Below are positions 11,101-20,870 of a DNA stretch of 64,000 nt, one piece after another. How positions within the stretch are numbered: position 1 is the stretch's first letter; each line of letters begins with the position of its first letter. Made by a program: the position numbers and the translations under genes. Source of the stretch: Cephalopachus bancanus (Eukaryota; Chordata; Mammalia; Primates; Tarsiidae); assembly GCA_027257055.1 (NCBI GenBank), contig JAPVLO010000039.1, positions 4,742,501 to 4,806,500 on the forward strand. The letters run 5' to 3'. A model generated the notes under the pieces. The model worked only from the letters and a program-made list of their open reading frames with translations, made no database searches and was not told the origin of the DNA.

Positions 11101-11395
11101 TCTCACTCTCTTTAGTCTCCCTCTATCTCTCTGTCTTCTCTCTGTGCTGAGAAAATCCTAGTATGGAATCAATCTCTCTCTTTCTCTCTCTCTCTCTCTG
11201 TCTCATCTCTCTCATCTATCTTCTATCTTTTCTCTCTCTCTTTATATTTATCACTCTCTCTCTCTCTCTTTATATTTATCAGTCTCCCTCTGTCTCTTTC
11301 TCTGTCTTCTCTCTGTGTCTCTGTCTTCTCTTTCTTCCTCCATCTTCTCACTCTATTTCTCTCTGCCTCTGCTCACTCTCATATGTACACACACA
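11064..11395. repeat. (CT)n microsatellite region
   Basis: Long pyrimidine tract, mostly TC dinucleotides with TTTATATTTATC interruptions and a short (CA)n at 11389-11400. Reading frames across it are low-complexity artefacts. Confidence 0.95.
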
Positions 11396-11839
11396 CACAT
11401 ATACTCTTCTTGACCCCTCCCAACCTCTGCCGATCACATACCAAGCCACAGAACCCTTAACTACCCTCTTTCTGTACCAGTTGCTGAGCAGACCAGCCCT
11501 CCCCAGGAAGGCTGCTGGACCAAGCCAACGCCATCCAGAACTGCTGCAGAAGACACTCAACACCAAGAAGCTCCCTTGAGATGAAGTTGGGGTCTCCACT
11601 CTCTCCAATCTGACTTGGTACCTTCAAAATTAATAAGTATGCCCAAGGTTTGTCCTGTGGGTAGGGCCATACTTAAGACAGCATGCTTGAGAAAGAAAGC
11701 AGCTGTCCTACGCAGAAAGGGGACTGGGGCAAAGGAGCTGCCAGAGGACACTTTGTGCAGATGACCAGGCCTGGAGAAGCAGCTAGGTATTAAAGAGAAG
11801 AAGGATAAACATATTGATCCCTTCCCACTGGACCCCACC
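11396..11839. other. Unassigned sequence
   Basis: No recognised repeat or gene. Confidence 0.35.
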
Positions 11840-11995
11840 CTGAAGGCACTGCCTCACTTAACCCTCAGGCAGTCCTGCTCAGGGAGGCACTACACCCTCA
11901 CTACACACAAGAAAATCAGGGTTTGGTGAGCTGAAAGGACCTGCCTAAGGTCACACAGCTCATCCACGGTGCAGGCTGGGTCATCTGCTTTCAGA
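11840..11995 (-). repeat. MIR, reverse strand
   Basis: Reverse MIR core: cttaaccctcaggcagtcct, agaaaatcagggtttggtga (degenerate gaggaaactgagg), cctgcctaaggtcacacagc, then gctgggtcatctgctttcag. Confidence 0.65.
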
Positions 11996-12891
11996 AATAC
12001 TGGGTTGGATTCCAGAGAGAGACAAGGAGAGACAGAAATACACTGGTGAGAAAGGAAAGACAGTGAAGCCAAGAGCTCATCCCATGGATCTGACCAAGAA
12101 AGAGAGACACAGAAACAGAAAGATCAGAGAGATTCCTTCTCCAGTGCTCAACAGACATCAGCCAAGGCCACCAGGAACATTATGCCTCAAGTGGACCTGG
12201 CTGACTTTGTGCGACAAGGAGAGTGTTCTAACGCTGGCACTCAAATGGAGAGGGTGACCCCAACTCTCAAGAGGGGAGGGGCCTGTGGAGATGGACCTGC
12301 CCTTAGCCTTTCTGGAGAAGAATCATAAGCATCCAAATTTCTCCTCCTCCAGAAAGTTGTCCCAGTTTTCTCCAGCCAAGCTAGTGTCTCCTCTGTTCAT
12401 CCTGCTCTGTATAAACCTTCAGTCTCAACATTTGTTGCACACTGCCTTGGGCTTATCTGTCTGGAAGCTTTTTCATAGCAGGAATGTCTCATTCACCCCA
12501 GCACCCACAAAAGCAGACATGAGCAAGAACACAGCATTCCCCAGACGTCCCGAGGGAGCACTCAACAGTGTCTCACAGGATGTGGTGTGGCATTATTTTC
12601 CTCAATGGAAAATTGGTTTTCAGTCCAGGTTTCAAGCGGGAGGTGACTCTTCTCATCAAAGTGACTTTAAAATGCATCTGCCTTAACACTACCAATAACA
12701 GCACATGATGACATCATTTGCCTCTTGACGTGATGTACCAACAAGAACACAATATCACTTATGTGGTCCTCCTGCCAAAACTACCTCTCCTGAATCTAAT
12801 TAGGAGGCAGCAGTCAGAGAAATCCACCCCACATTTGCAAATGGGACATTCTGCTGAACATCTCAACTGGACTATTTAAAAACGTCAGTGT

Positions 12892-12892
<1 letters not shown>
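11996..12892. other. Repeat-poor stretch, no gene seen
   Basis: About 900 bases with no recognised family. A 133-codon frame at 12285-12686 has no recognisable domain. Confidence 0.4.

Positions 12893-12941
<49 letters not shown>
12893..12941. repeat. (CA)n microsatellite
   Basis: About 24 uninterrupted CA units. Purity suggests a polymorphic locus. Confidence 0.98.
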
Positions 12942-12943
<2 letters not shown>

Positions 12944-13264
12944 CTGGGGAATGTCTCCAGAGTAAAGAAGTCTTTCAAGATGTGAAAAATTTGAAAAGTA
13001 TCTCTGTGCAACATATTATCTTTGATCGAATACCGGTTTGTTTTTTTTTTAAGCCATAAAGAATCAGGTATCAGCATCAGGATAATTGGGAATTTGACTA
13101 TGGAGTAAAATTCAGTACGAGAATTGTACCCTCATTAAATTTCTCACATGTGATCATCACATCATGGTCATGGAGGAGAACGTGCTTAATCATAGACCTT
13201 ATCTGATCAAGTGTCCAGGGTGAAATGTAATGTCTGCTAGTTACGCTCAAATGGATTCAACAAA
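12942..13264. other. Unassigned sequence
   Basis: No recognised repeat. Contains a short poly-T (13041-13050). Confidence 0.35.
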
Positions 13265-13490
13265 AAATGTAAGCCACACATAAAGATGACATCAAGAGAC
13301 ACCAGGGGCTCCAAAGGGGGTGGGAGGAAAGGAAAGGGACAGGGCTGAAAAACGACCTGTTGGGTACCACACTCACCATTTGGCTGATGGACTCAATGGA
13401 AGCCCAACCCCGGTATGATGCAACGCACCCATGTAACAAGCCTGCACATTTACTGCTTGGAGTTGAATTTTTTTTAAAAAGGTAAGCATG
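13265..13490 (+). mobile_element. L1 3' end fragment
   Basis: Ends like older primate L1s: ggggtgggaggaaaggaaag, gacctgttgggtaccacact, cacccatgtaacaagcctgc, acatttactgcttgg, then a short A-rich end. Confidence 0.7.
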
Positions 13491-13554
13491 TGTGCCTATA
13501 TGTATAAAGAAAGAGACAGAGAGGAGAAAGAGATCTCCAATAAAGGAAAAGATT

Positions 13555-13645
13555 CAACAACCAGGGAAGGGTATATCTGGGTGTTCATTGCACGGTGTCT
13601 GCAACTTTTCTGCAGGTTTGAATTTTTTTGAGATAAAAAATTGAG
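13555..13645 (+). mobile_element. Old L1 3' tail fragment
   Basis: tatctgggtgttcattgcac, caacttttctgcaggtttga and atttttttgagataaaaaat resemble the 3' tail of ancient L1M elements. Confidence 0.5.
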
Positions 13646-14184
13646 AGAAAAGATAGCTAGGAATGAAACTGCGGGGTTATATGCTAAATGTATGCTAATT
13701 TTTTAAGTTAGGTACAGTCGCCCAGCTTGAGGGACAAGGACATGCAGCATCTCACAGCCACTCCCGGGGTGGACACATGCAGGAGACGGAAGCGCTTGGC
13801 AAAGCGTGTTGGAGGGAAGCAACATCCTCTGAATAAATAGATTGAAAAAAATCAAACAGACCATAGTTGGGAAAGTGCAAAAATAAGAACTGAGAAACAG
13901 AGCCTGAAGCTTCAAGCAGACATCCAAGAAAGATAATGAGAGTCAGTCACAAGAAGTCCTCAGGTGGAGAGATAAAAGGGGTTCAACCTGCTCTTTTGCC
14001 TCGGCCACACCAGTTAAAGCTTCTCCCCAACTCCAAGTTCACAGGCATCAGTAAGCTGCATACAGTCTCCATAGAGAGGCAAGCACAAACATTCTCAGTG
14101 AAATTTTCAACACCTTGGGATGACTCTTATGCCACTCATGTAAGCCTGGGGGCTGCGTAAACCCCCCTGAGATCCACCACTGGG
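13646..14184. other. Unassigned sequence
   Basis: About 540 bases without a recognised family or coding exon. Confidence 0.35.
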
Positions 14185-14471
14185 CAGTGGTTCAACAAGG
14201 TGGTCAAAAGCCTGGAGTCAGTCAGCTTGGATTTCAAACCCGCCTTTCCCTCCCACTAGCCACGTGAGCCTAATCACTTAAGCTCTCTGAGCCTCACCTT
14301 CCCTCACTCCAAAGGAATGTATCTACCCAAGAGGGTGGTCAGATGCTGAAATGACATCATGCATGTTAAAGTAGAGCTCAACAGATGACAACCAGTATCA
14401 TGTTTTGAAGTAGTTCCTGCAAAGTGCTTGGGGCAGTGTCTGGCACATAGTAGGGCTAAATAAATCAATAG
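14185..14471 (+). repeat. MIR with a novel 3' hairpin
   Basis: MIR order from caaaagcctggagtcagtca through tttcaaacccgcctttccct and taagctctctgagcctcacc, to the 3' end gggcagtgtctggcacatag. The terminal part is the left arm of a hairpin at 14454-14493. Confidence 0.7.
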
Positions 14472-14493
14472 GGCACTATTGACTTATTTAGCC
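14454..14493. repeat. 18-bp near-perfect hairpin at a MIR 3' end
   Basis: Left arm ggctaaataaatcaatag (14454-14471), loop ggca, right arm ctattgacttatttagcc (14476-14493). There is one T/C difference, which would be a G-U pair in RNA. The left arm derives from the MIR end; the right arm is its inverted copy. Confidence 0.9.
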
Positions 14494-14724
14494 AACACCC
14501 TGACTCCCATTGTGGGCAGAATGAGGGCATCAGACTGCCCTCAGAAAGCTACATCTTGACAAGACTTAGACCTGTCTGGGTCACCCTGTTCCAGCTGCAC
14601 AATACCTGGTTCATGATTTTTGCTTAATGAATGGTGAGTGGGTACGTGATTGCTTTTGATGCAAACACTGGCCTCTGTGCAGGGTGGTGCATGGGCCAGG
14701 CAGCCCCAAGTTCAGCCACTAATG

Positions 14725-14850
14725 TTTCTCTAGCACCCACTATGTTCTGGGCAGTTGGCTGAGCTCATCCACTCCTCATCACGATCCTGCACGGTATAAT
14801 TTACAAGAAGCCTGAGGCTCTGTTAGTTGGGGCAACTTGCAGGAAGACAC
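14725..14850 (-). repeat. MIR, reverse strand
   Basis: tagcacccactatgttctgg, catccactcctcatcacgat, and a degenerate gaagcctgaggctctgttag block followed by ggggcaacttgc give the reverse MIR order. Confidence 0.6.
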
Positions 14851-15767
14851 ATGCATCTAACAACCGGCAAAAGTGACATGGCAACTTGACAGTACTGTAC
14901 CCCAAACCACACCCTTGACTAACGCTCTGTCTGGGGATACCTCACCTCCCATCCCTGGAGTGTTTCCACCCAACACCACCTCCCATCATCCTAGGGCTGA
15001 CAGCCATTTTCCAGAACATCCCCGCAGAGCAAAGAATCCATGTCCCGGACACCAGACAACCAAGAGTATGCTTCCTGCCCCATTTGCCTCCAAAATTATG
15101 AGCTTTCTGTCAAGACTTACAGAGTCAGTCTGGGTTTCTTATGGCAAAAGGGCTCCCAAACTATTCCTCTTACCAGACAGCTGCTTTTCCCCAGTTAATT
15201 CTAACAGCAAGCACATACATTATGCACATGCAGGAAACCAAAACCCCCTTTAAAAAATTATTTTTCTTGAACGTTAAAAGATCCCATTTCTACCCCAGGC
15301 TTTCATTTCCTCTCACTCAAGCGCCGGTTCTATTAAAGTCAAATTATACCACAGAAATGACTGTGGAGTGTACATCAGCAGATCAATTTATTTAATTAGC
15401 CTGAGTAATTATAGAGGAGTGAAAAATGCCTTGTGGTGGGAAGGCGCAGGGCGAGTGGGAACTGGCGGATGGTGCACATGTGTTTCCTGGCCCGGGAGAA
15501 GCTCTGCTTAGTGGGGCCATTTGTGGCTGCCTCTGCAAAGGGTGGAGCGTGGGCCAAGGCCATCCAGCACAGCACAGCACAGCTCAGCTCCCAAGGTCCT
15601 CGCCAGGCCCCAAGATGGCAGTGGCTTCCAGACCCTCTGGAGGCAACAGGATCCTCTTTTTCTTTTTCAATTATGGTAAGAACACTGAACAGAAGATATA
15701 ATGTCTTCACAAATGTTTAGGTGCACAATACACTTCTGTAAGATAAAAATGTTAACCTGGACCCCAC
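14851..15767. other. Repeat-poor stretch with an AT-rich conserved-looking core
   Basis: About 900 bases with no recognised family. Around 15340-15425 sits an AT-rich block (caatttatttaattagcctg) of the kind often found in conserved non-coding elements; conservation cannot be judged here. No exon recognised. Confidence 0.35.
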
Positions 15768-16272
15768 CCATCCATCCATTCATCCATCCAACAGATATTT
15801 ATTTATTTTATTTATTTATTTATTTATTTTTGAGTTGGAGTCTCACTCTGTCGCCCAGACTGGAGTGCAGAGGCCGCTCCCAGCCACTGCAGCCTCGACC
15901 TGCTGGGTTCCGGCGATCCTTCTGCCTCAGCCTTCCAAGTAGCTGGAACTACAGGCACGCCTGGCTAATTTTTTATTTATTATAGAGATGAGGTCTCGCC
16001 AAGTTGCCCAGGCGGGTCTCGAACCCGCGGGCTCAGGCGATCCACTCACCTCAATCTCCCAAAGGCACGGGATTACAGGCTGAGCCACCGAGCCTGGCTA
16101 ACAGATATTTATTGACTGTATAGTGATCACTAGGCATTGGAATAATATTGATAACTAATAGTAATAAGTGAAATTACCAAGAACTATCTGCCACATACTG
16201 TGTTAAGCCTTTTGCATAGAATATATTATCTCAACAGTCATATGAAGTAGGCACTATTATCACAGATGAGGA
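15768..16272. repeat. Inverted duplication, left arm (Alu inserted)
   Basis: The reverse complement of 16101-16272 matches 17151-17320 with about seven differences, all transitions. The homology continues past the inserted Alu into the ccatccattcatccatccaa block at 15774-15790, which is the reverse complement of the start of the GGAT array at 17322. The arm includes MIR 3' sequence plus flanking non-MIR sequence. Confidence 0.9.
15804..16099 (-). mobile_element. Lineage-specific Alu, reverse strand
   Basis: Head at right (gctgagccaccgagcctggc), tail at left as a TTTA-rich run. The 14-bp TSD aacagatatttatt occurs at 15790-15803 and 16100-16113. It shows the subfamily traits gagttggagtctcactctgt and caggcgggtctcgaacccgc. 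It sits in the left arm only of the inverted duplication, so it inserted after that duplication. Confidence 0.92.
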
Positions 16273-16284
16273 TGGATGGGTAGG

Positions 16285-16865
16285 GTCTGCATACAGTAGT
16301 GTCAACTACAGTAACGATGGTGTATAGTATCTAGAACTTACGTATCTTGCATGGCTGAAACTTGGTGCCCATCGGACAGCAACTCCCCCTGTCTTTAGCA
16401 ACTAGCACCCCATCCTCTCTTTGTATGAGTCTAACTATTTTAGATACCCCACACAAGTGAAGCCTGTAGTCTGTCCTTCTGTGATGGACTTATTTCACTC
16501 AGGATCATGTATTGCAGGTTCATCCCTGTTGTTACACATGGCAGGATTTTTTTTTTTTGAGGCTAAATAATATTCCATGGTAGATTACAAGTGTTGGTGA
16601 GGATGTGGAGAAAATAGAACCCTAAACACTCCTGGTGGGATTGTAAAATGCAGCTGCTGTGGAGCACACGATGGTAGTTCCTCAAAAAGTTAAAAATAGA
16701 ATTGCCATACAGTCCAGAAATCCCACTTCTGGAGATACACTCAGAAGAAATGAAATCAGAATCCCAGAGAGATAGCTGCATCCCCATGTTCAAGGCAGCA
16801 CCATTCATAACAGCCAAGATAGGGAAGCAATTGATGTCCATCAGCAGATGACCAGATGAGGGAAA
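16285..16865 (-). mobile_element. Truncated L1 with 5' inversion
   Basis: The left half (16285-16580) is antisense L1 3' sequence (gaggctaaataatattccat; tatttcactcaggatcatgt). From 16582 the sequence is sense L1 from just upstream in the element (ttggtgaggatgtggagaaa to gatgtccatcagcagatgac). Read on the minus strand, this is a 3' end preceded by an inverted 5' piece, the hallmark of twin-primed L1 insertion. Confidence 0.75.
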
Positions 16866-17054
16866 GGCAGTGAGCTTTTCAAAACAGCATCAAGGATAGG
16901 AACATGCACAAATCGCATCTCTCCCCAGCACTCAGAGAGCATATATCTACTAAATGCATGTACTAAAAAAGTGCCACGGTTTGCATAATGCTGTGTTCCA
17001 TATCTGTCTCTCCTCCTCCTCTGTGAACAGAGACAATGAGAGGTTTAGGGCAAA

Positions 17055-17270
17055 TGTGGTGGGGCAGCTGACCTAGTTTTGAACCTAAGCTCCTCCACTT
17101 CCTAGATGTGTACTCTTGGGCAAGTGGCTTAACCTCTGCATGCCTCAGTTTCCTCATCTGTGATAATAGTGCCTACTTCATATGACTGTTGAGATAATAT
17201 ATTCTATGCAAAAGGCTTAACACAGTGTGTGGCAGATAGTTCTTGGCAATTTCACCTACTACTATTAGTC
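17055..17270 (+). repeat. MIR
   Basis: Order: ctagttttgaacctaagctc, ttgggcaagtggcttaacct, cctcagtttcctcatctgtg, gtgcctacttcatatgactg, then cacagtgtgtggcagatagt. Its 3' half from 17151 is the duplicated arm; the 5' half (17055-17150) is not part of the inverted repeat. Confidence 0.8.
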
Positions 17271-17345
17271 ATCAATATTATTCCAATGCCTAGTGATCAC
17301 TATACAGTCAATAAACATTTGTTGGATGGATGGATGGATGGACGG
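17151..17345. repeat. Inverted duplication, right arm
   Basis: Partner of 15768-16272 in opposite orientation. The inner edge is at 17151 (the match ends abruptly against 16272). The outer edge merges into the GGAT array beginning at 17322. Confidence 0.9.
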
Positions 17346-17616
17346 ATGGGAGGATGGATGTATGGAGGGTGGGTGGATGGACAGATGAATGGATGGGAGG
17401 ATGAGCGGATGGATGGGTGGATGGATGGAAGAAAGGAAGGAAGCAAGAATGGGTGCATGGATGGGTGGGTGGATGGATAAATGGGTGGATGAATGGATGG
17501 ATAGATGGTGGACGGATGGATGGACAGATGGATATATGCATGGATGGATGCATGCATGGATGGGTGGTGAATGGATAGATGGATGAGTGTGTGGAAGGAT
17601 TGGTGGACAGGTGGAT
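17322..17616. repeat. (GGAT)n / ATGG tetranucleotide array
   Basis: About 295 bases of GGAT units with many interruptions (gggtggatggatgg, gaagaaaggaaggaag, catgcatggatggatg). Long frames on both strands of Trp-Met-Asp-Gly or His-Pro-Ser-Ile type are repeat artefacts. Confidence 0.97.
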
Positions 17617-17809
17617 GAATAGTGATCTTCCAGGTGTACAGCAGAACTAGGAAGGCATACAACATAACCCTTGCTTTCAATGATAATTATTATCCCTTCT
17701 GTTTATCTAGTGTTTTGTCATTTATAAAGAGGCATCTTGTCCTCCACCTGACACAGGTTAAGAGGTCCACTTTACAGAAGAAGAAGGTATGGCTCAAGGA
17801 GACTGAGCT

Positions 17810-18190
17810 TATTCCTTCAGTCAAGTGTTTGTTGAGCACCTACTATGTGTCAGAAACTATTCTACATACACAAATGCAGCACCAAACAAACAAAAATCCC
17901 TGCCTGCCAGAAGTTCATATTCTAGTTGAGAGGGACAAGCAACAATAAATAAGGAAAATTATTGCATATAAGATGATGAGAAAGGCTATGAAGAAATATG
18001 AAGCAGGATGGAGGGGATTATACGGTGGCAGGAAGCAGATGGATAAGATTGCGATTTCTGATCAGGCAGCCAGGTAAGGTCTTACCAAAAAGATGTCACT
18101 GAGCAAAGGCCTGAAGGAAGTGAGGAAACAAGTCAAATGGGTGTCTGGGGAAGAACTTTCCAGGCAGAGGGAGCAGCCAGTGCAAAAGTC
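17810..18190 (+). repeat. L2 LINE 3' region
   Basis: Good L2 order: tgtttgttgagcacctacta, agttcatattctagttgaga, aaggctatgaagaaatatga, aggcctgaaggaagtgagg, aggcagagggagcagccagt. Confidence 0.8.
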
Positions 18191-18194
18191 AGGT

Positions 18195-18425
18195 ATTGAC
18201 TGACAGTTATGGGGCACTAACATGTGCCAGGGCCTGTTCTAAGCTGAACATACGATTGCCATTTAACACACACGCACCAGCTCCTGAGGGAGGTGCTGTT
18301 ATCATCCCCACTTTGCAGACGGGAACACTGAGAGGCAGAAAGACTGAGTCACTTGACGAGAGAGCTGGGACCAGGCTGAACAGCTCAGCTCCAGAGGCCA
18401 CACTCTTAACCGCTACCCCCTTCAA
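18195..18425 (-). repeat. MIR, reverse strand
   Basis: Reverse MIR order: ctaacatgtgccagggcctg, ttatcatccccactttgcag, then gccacactcttaaccgctac. Nearly full length. Confidence 0.75.
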
Positions 18426-18799
18426 CAAGTGAGGGTCGTTCCTTAGCAAACAAAGCCAGGACTTGGTCTAATTCCACTCCCAGGGCATGTTTTGCTCTCC
18501 TGTGCTGCATGGAAAACCCAGGGGAGGAGAGAAGATGTGCACACAGGGAAAAGCAAATGCATCAAAACAGGGGCCAAGCAGGAGCCCCAGAGGAAGGGTG
18601 ACATGCAGAGCACTGTGACACAGAGACAGAAGGTCCAACTGCCCAGCCTGTGCTCTTGCTGCCACCACTCCCTGCAAAGACCCTCTCCTCGTCTAGTCCG
18701 TGAAACCCTGTGCAACCCTTGAAATGCAGTTCAAACGCTACCACCTCTCTGTAGTTTTCTCCAAATTAATTGCTCCTCATTCCTGTTCTCCTGACAATT
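18426..18799. other. Unassigned sequence
   Basis: About 370 bases with no recognised repeat or gene. Confidence 0.35.
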
Positions 18800-18970
18800 T
18801 ATATAATAATGATGACTTACATCAGACACTTTCTGAGTGCTGAAGACGTGCCAGGCTCATTCCTTCTCACCACAGCGCTGTAAGACCAGCGCTGTTTGGT
18901 TCCTCATCTCATAGCTAGACATACCAAGACTAGAGAGATGGGCTTGCACAAAGTCACACAGACAGCAAGG
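18800..18970 (-). repeat. MIR, reverse strand
   Basis: ctgaagacgtgccaggctca, accacagcgctgtaagacca, ggttcctcatctcatagc and gcacaaagtcacacagacag give a diverged reverse MIR. Confidence 0.6.
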
Positions 18971-20072
18971 GTCCCTTGTGGGACTGGAACTCCCCTCTGC
19001 TTCCAGAGCCCAGGGGCCCCACAGAGGCACAGCAGTGCATCACACTGAGCTGTGTGCCTGTCTCCTTCACCAGAGAGTGGGCTGCTGGAGGCAAAAAGCC
19101 CTTTTGTTCCCAAATCTCAGCCCAGATCCTGAAAGGCTTTTGCTGACCATCCTCCAGAGCACACTGTTTCACATGTCTCGGGGGATGTGAGTTTCCCTGG
19201 TAGTTTCAGAGGGGCATCATTAGCAGGGTTTCTTCCACACAGTCTATCTGGGAAGCTTCTGGAAGGTCAATGTAGCCTGAGATATTTCCCCACCACCCCA
19301 CCAAGGTGCCATCAGCACCATTCCTTTAAGTCCAGGCATCACGTCCAGAAGGTCCCTTGCTAAAATGAAAGCCTGGAAGCCAGAAGGGGAAGGTGGTGTG
19401 TAATGCATTAACCCATGGGTTCCCACCACATTCTTCTATGCACTGGAAGGAGACTCCCTCCCTGACTAAGTGACTCCTGGGTGTACAGGAAACCCCAGGA
19501 GTCACTTAGGCAGGGTCAAATGCAGATTCAGTCCTCACATCTTCCTTCTACTGCTGCTTCCCATGGATAGGAACCCTCAGCAGAGAGCCAGAAGACCAGA
19601 CACAGCACCAGCAGTGGTGCCCCAGGTCTGGAAGCTGCTAAGTTCAGGCTGGAGCCCATGGGCTGGCAGCTGGTGGAGGTGAAGGTGGGCGGTCTCTCTG
19701 GACACATGTCTGCATGTGTGGGCATGTGCAAGGGCTTCAGTTTGGGTTTGAACAGGGGTGTTTTGCTGCCTTGTTTTGAGGCCCCATGAGGAGGAGGGAA
19801 AGAAAGGAATGGGGGACACAGCATCTGTTTCTTACAGGGCCCCTTGGCCTGGCTTGGTCGTGGCAGACTCTAAGCCCTGGTGGCACCGCGGGGCCCAGGT
19901 GACAAAGCAAGTGAGAACCAGAGAAGGAACCGGTCCCCACTCAGTACAGTGCATAGCCCTGTAGATACCTCTATTTCTCTGGAAACAGCAATAGGGTTCT
20001 GACATAAACATTTGCACTCACCCTAGCAAACACTAGCACAGGAGGCATTCTCAGAGCACAAGTCAGACCCGA
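18971..20072. other. Repeat-poor stretch with one long hairpin
   Basis: About 1.1 kb without a recognised family or coding exon. Holds the hairpin at 19461-19514. Confidence 0.4.
19461..19514. repeat. 21-bp hairpin, miRNA-precursor-like geometry
   Basis: The left arm (19461-19481) and right arm (19494-19514) pair over 21 bases with a single mismatch, around a 12-nt loop. The core ctaagtgactcctggg pairs perfectly with cccaggagtcacttag. Geometry is close to a small pre-miRNA, but nothing shows transcription, and a template-switch origin fits as well. Confidence 0.9.
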
Positions 20073-20086
20073 AGAAAGTCCAGTCT

Positions 20087-20124
20087 CACCCTGAATTGTA
20101 CCCCACATCTTTATAATGAAAAAG
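20087..20124 (+). mobile_element. 38-nt L1 3'-tail insertion with TSD
   Basis: The insert reads as the last bases of the local young L1 3' UTR (ctgaattgtaccccacatct, then ttataatg) plus a short A-rich end. It is bounded by a perfect 14-bp direct repeat, agaaagtccagtct, at 20073-20086 and 20125-20138. Confidence 0.85.
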
Positions 20125-20138
20125 AGAAAGTCCAGTCT

Positions 20139-20429
20139 CTTGGTTATATGTGTCCAAGAGTTCTCACCCTTTTCTGAAAGAAAAACAGTCCATATTTCTA
20201 CCAGAAACCCACTACACAGAATGCATACTGTAAAAACAAGTACTTCTATGTGAACTATTTAGCAAAATATATAGGTTTAAAAACATATATAGATTTTAGT
20301 AAAATATGTAGGTCAGTGACATCATCACCAAATAACCCTTTCACCATGTTTCAAAAGCCCTGAGTCAAATAATCCCCCAAATATTGTTAGATACAGAGAC
20401 AGGAACCAGGTAAACCTTATTTCACTATT
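20139..20429. other. Unassigned AT-rich sequence
   Basis: About 290 bases, no recognised family. Confidence 0.35.
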
Positions 20430-20870
20430 TGGAAGAACTGGCACCCAGAGTGTATTTGTATCAGCAGGATGCTTTTGGATGGAAGTAATTTTAAAAACTT
20501 CAAAGTGAAAACAGTAAAGGAGTTTAATGACTCTTTAACTGAAAAGTACACTTGTAGGACTTTAGATATGATTGAATCCAACAACCACATGACCAAATAC
20601 TGTATCTCTGTCCTCCATTTTGGGTACCAGATGGATGTCAACAGCATCCAGGGCCACATCTTCCTTTCTCATGTCTAGTAGGGGAGGAACAGAAGTCCTA
20701 AGCCTCACTCTGATTGGGTCATTCTAGATGTGTACCTACTCCTTATCAGCCTTATGTGGTCATGGAATGCCTGAGTGATGTAGCCAACCTTGAGCTAACC
20801 AATGGGGTGAAGAGGGAGGAGTTACCCAGATTGCTTTGATCTATGTGGTTGGGCCAATCTGCATGACTCT
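20430..20870 (+). repeat. Unassigned mammalian repeat, copy 2
   Basis: Shares with the other copies a ttttggatggaagtaatttt region, a gagtttaatgactctttaac region, an actctgattgggtcattcta box and a following aaccaatggggtg box. Family not named. Confidence 0.4.

Noticed and set aside
11163..11579. 138-codon Leu/Ser-rich frame resembling a membrane protein
   Set aside because: Most of it is the CT microsatellite; its hydrophobicity is an artefact of TCT/CTC codons.
17322..17616. Spaced repeats resembling a CRISPR array
   Set aside because: A tetranucleotide microsatellite with irregular interruptions in a primate genome; no repeat-spacer structure.
17229..17680. Long frames on both strands with Met-Asp-Gly or His-Pro-Ser-Ile repeats
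   Set aside because: Direct translation of the GGAT microsatellite.
19461..19514. Calling the hairpin a microRNA gene
   Set aside because: Geometry alone is not enough, and similar hairpins nearby look like template-switch products; kept as a structure only.
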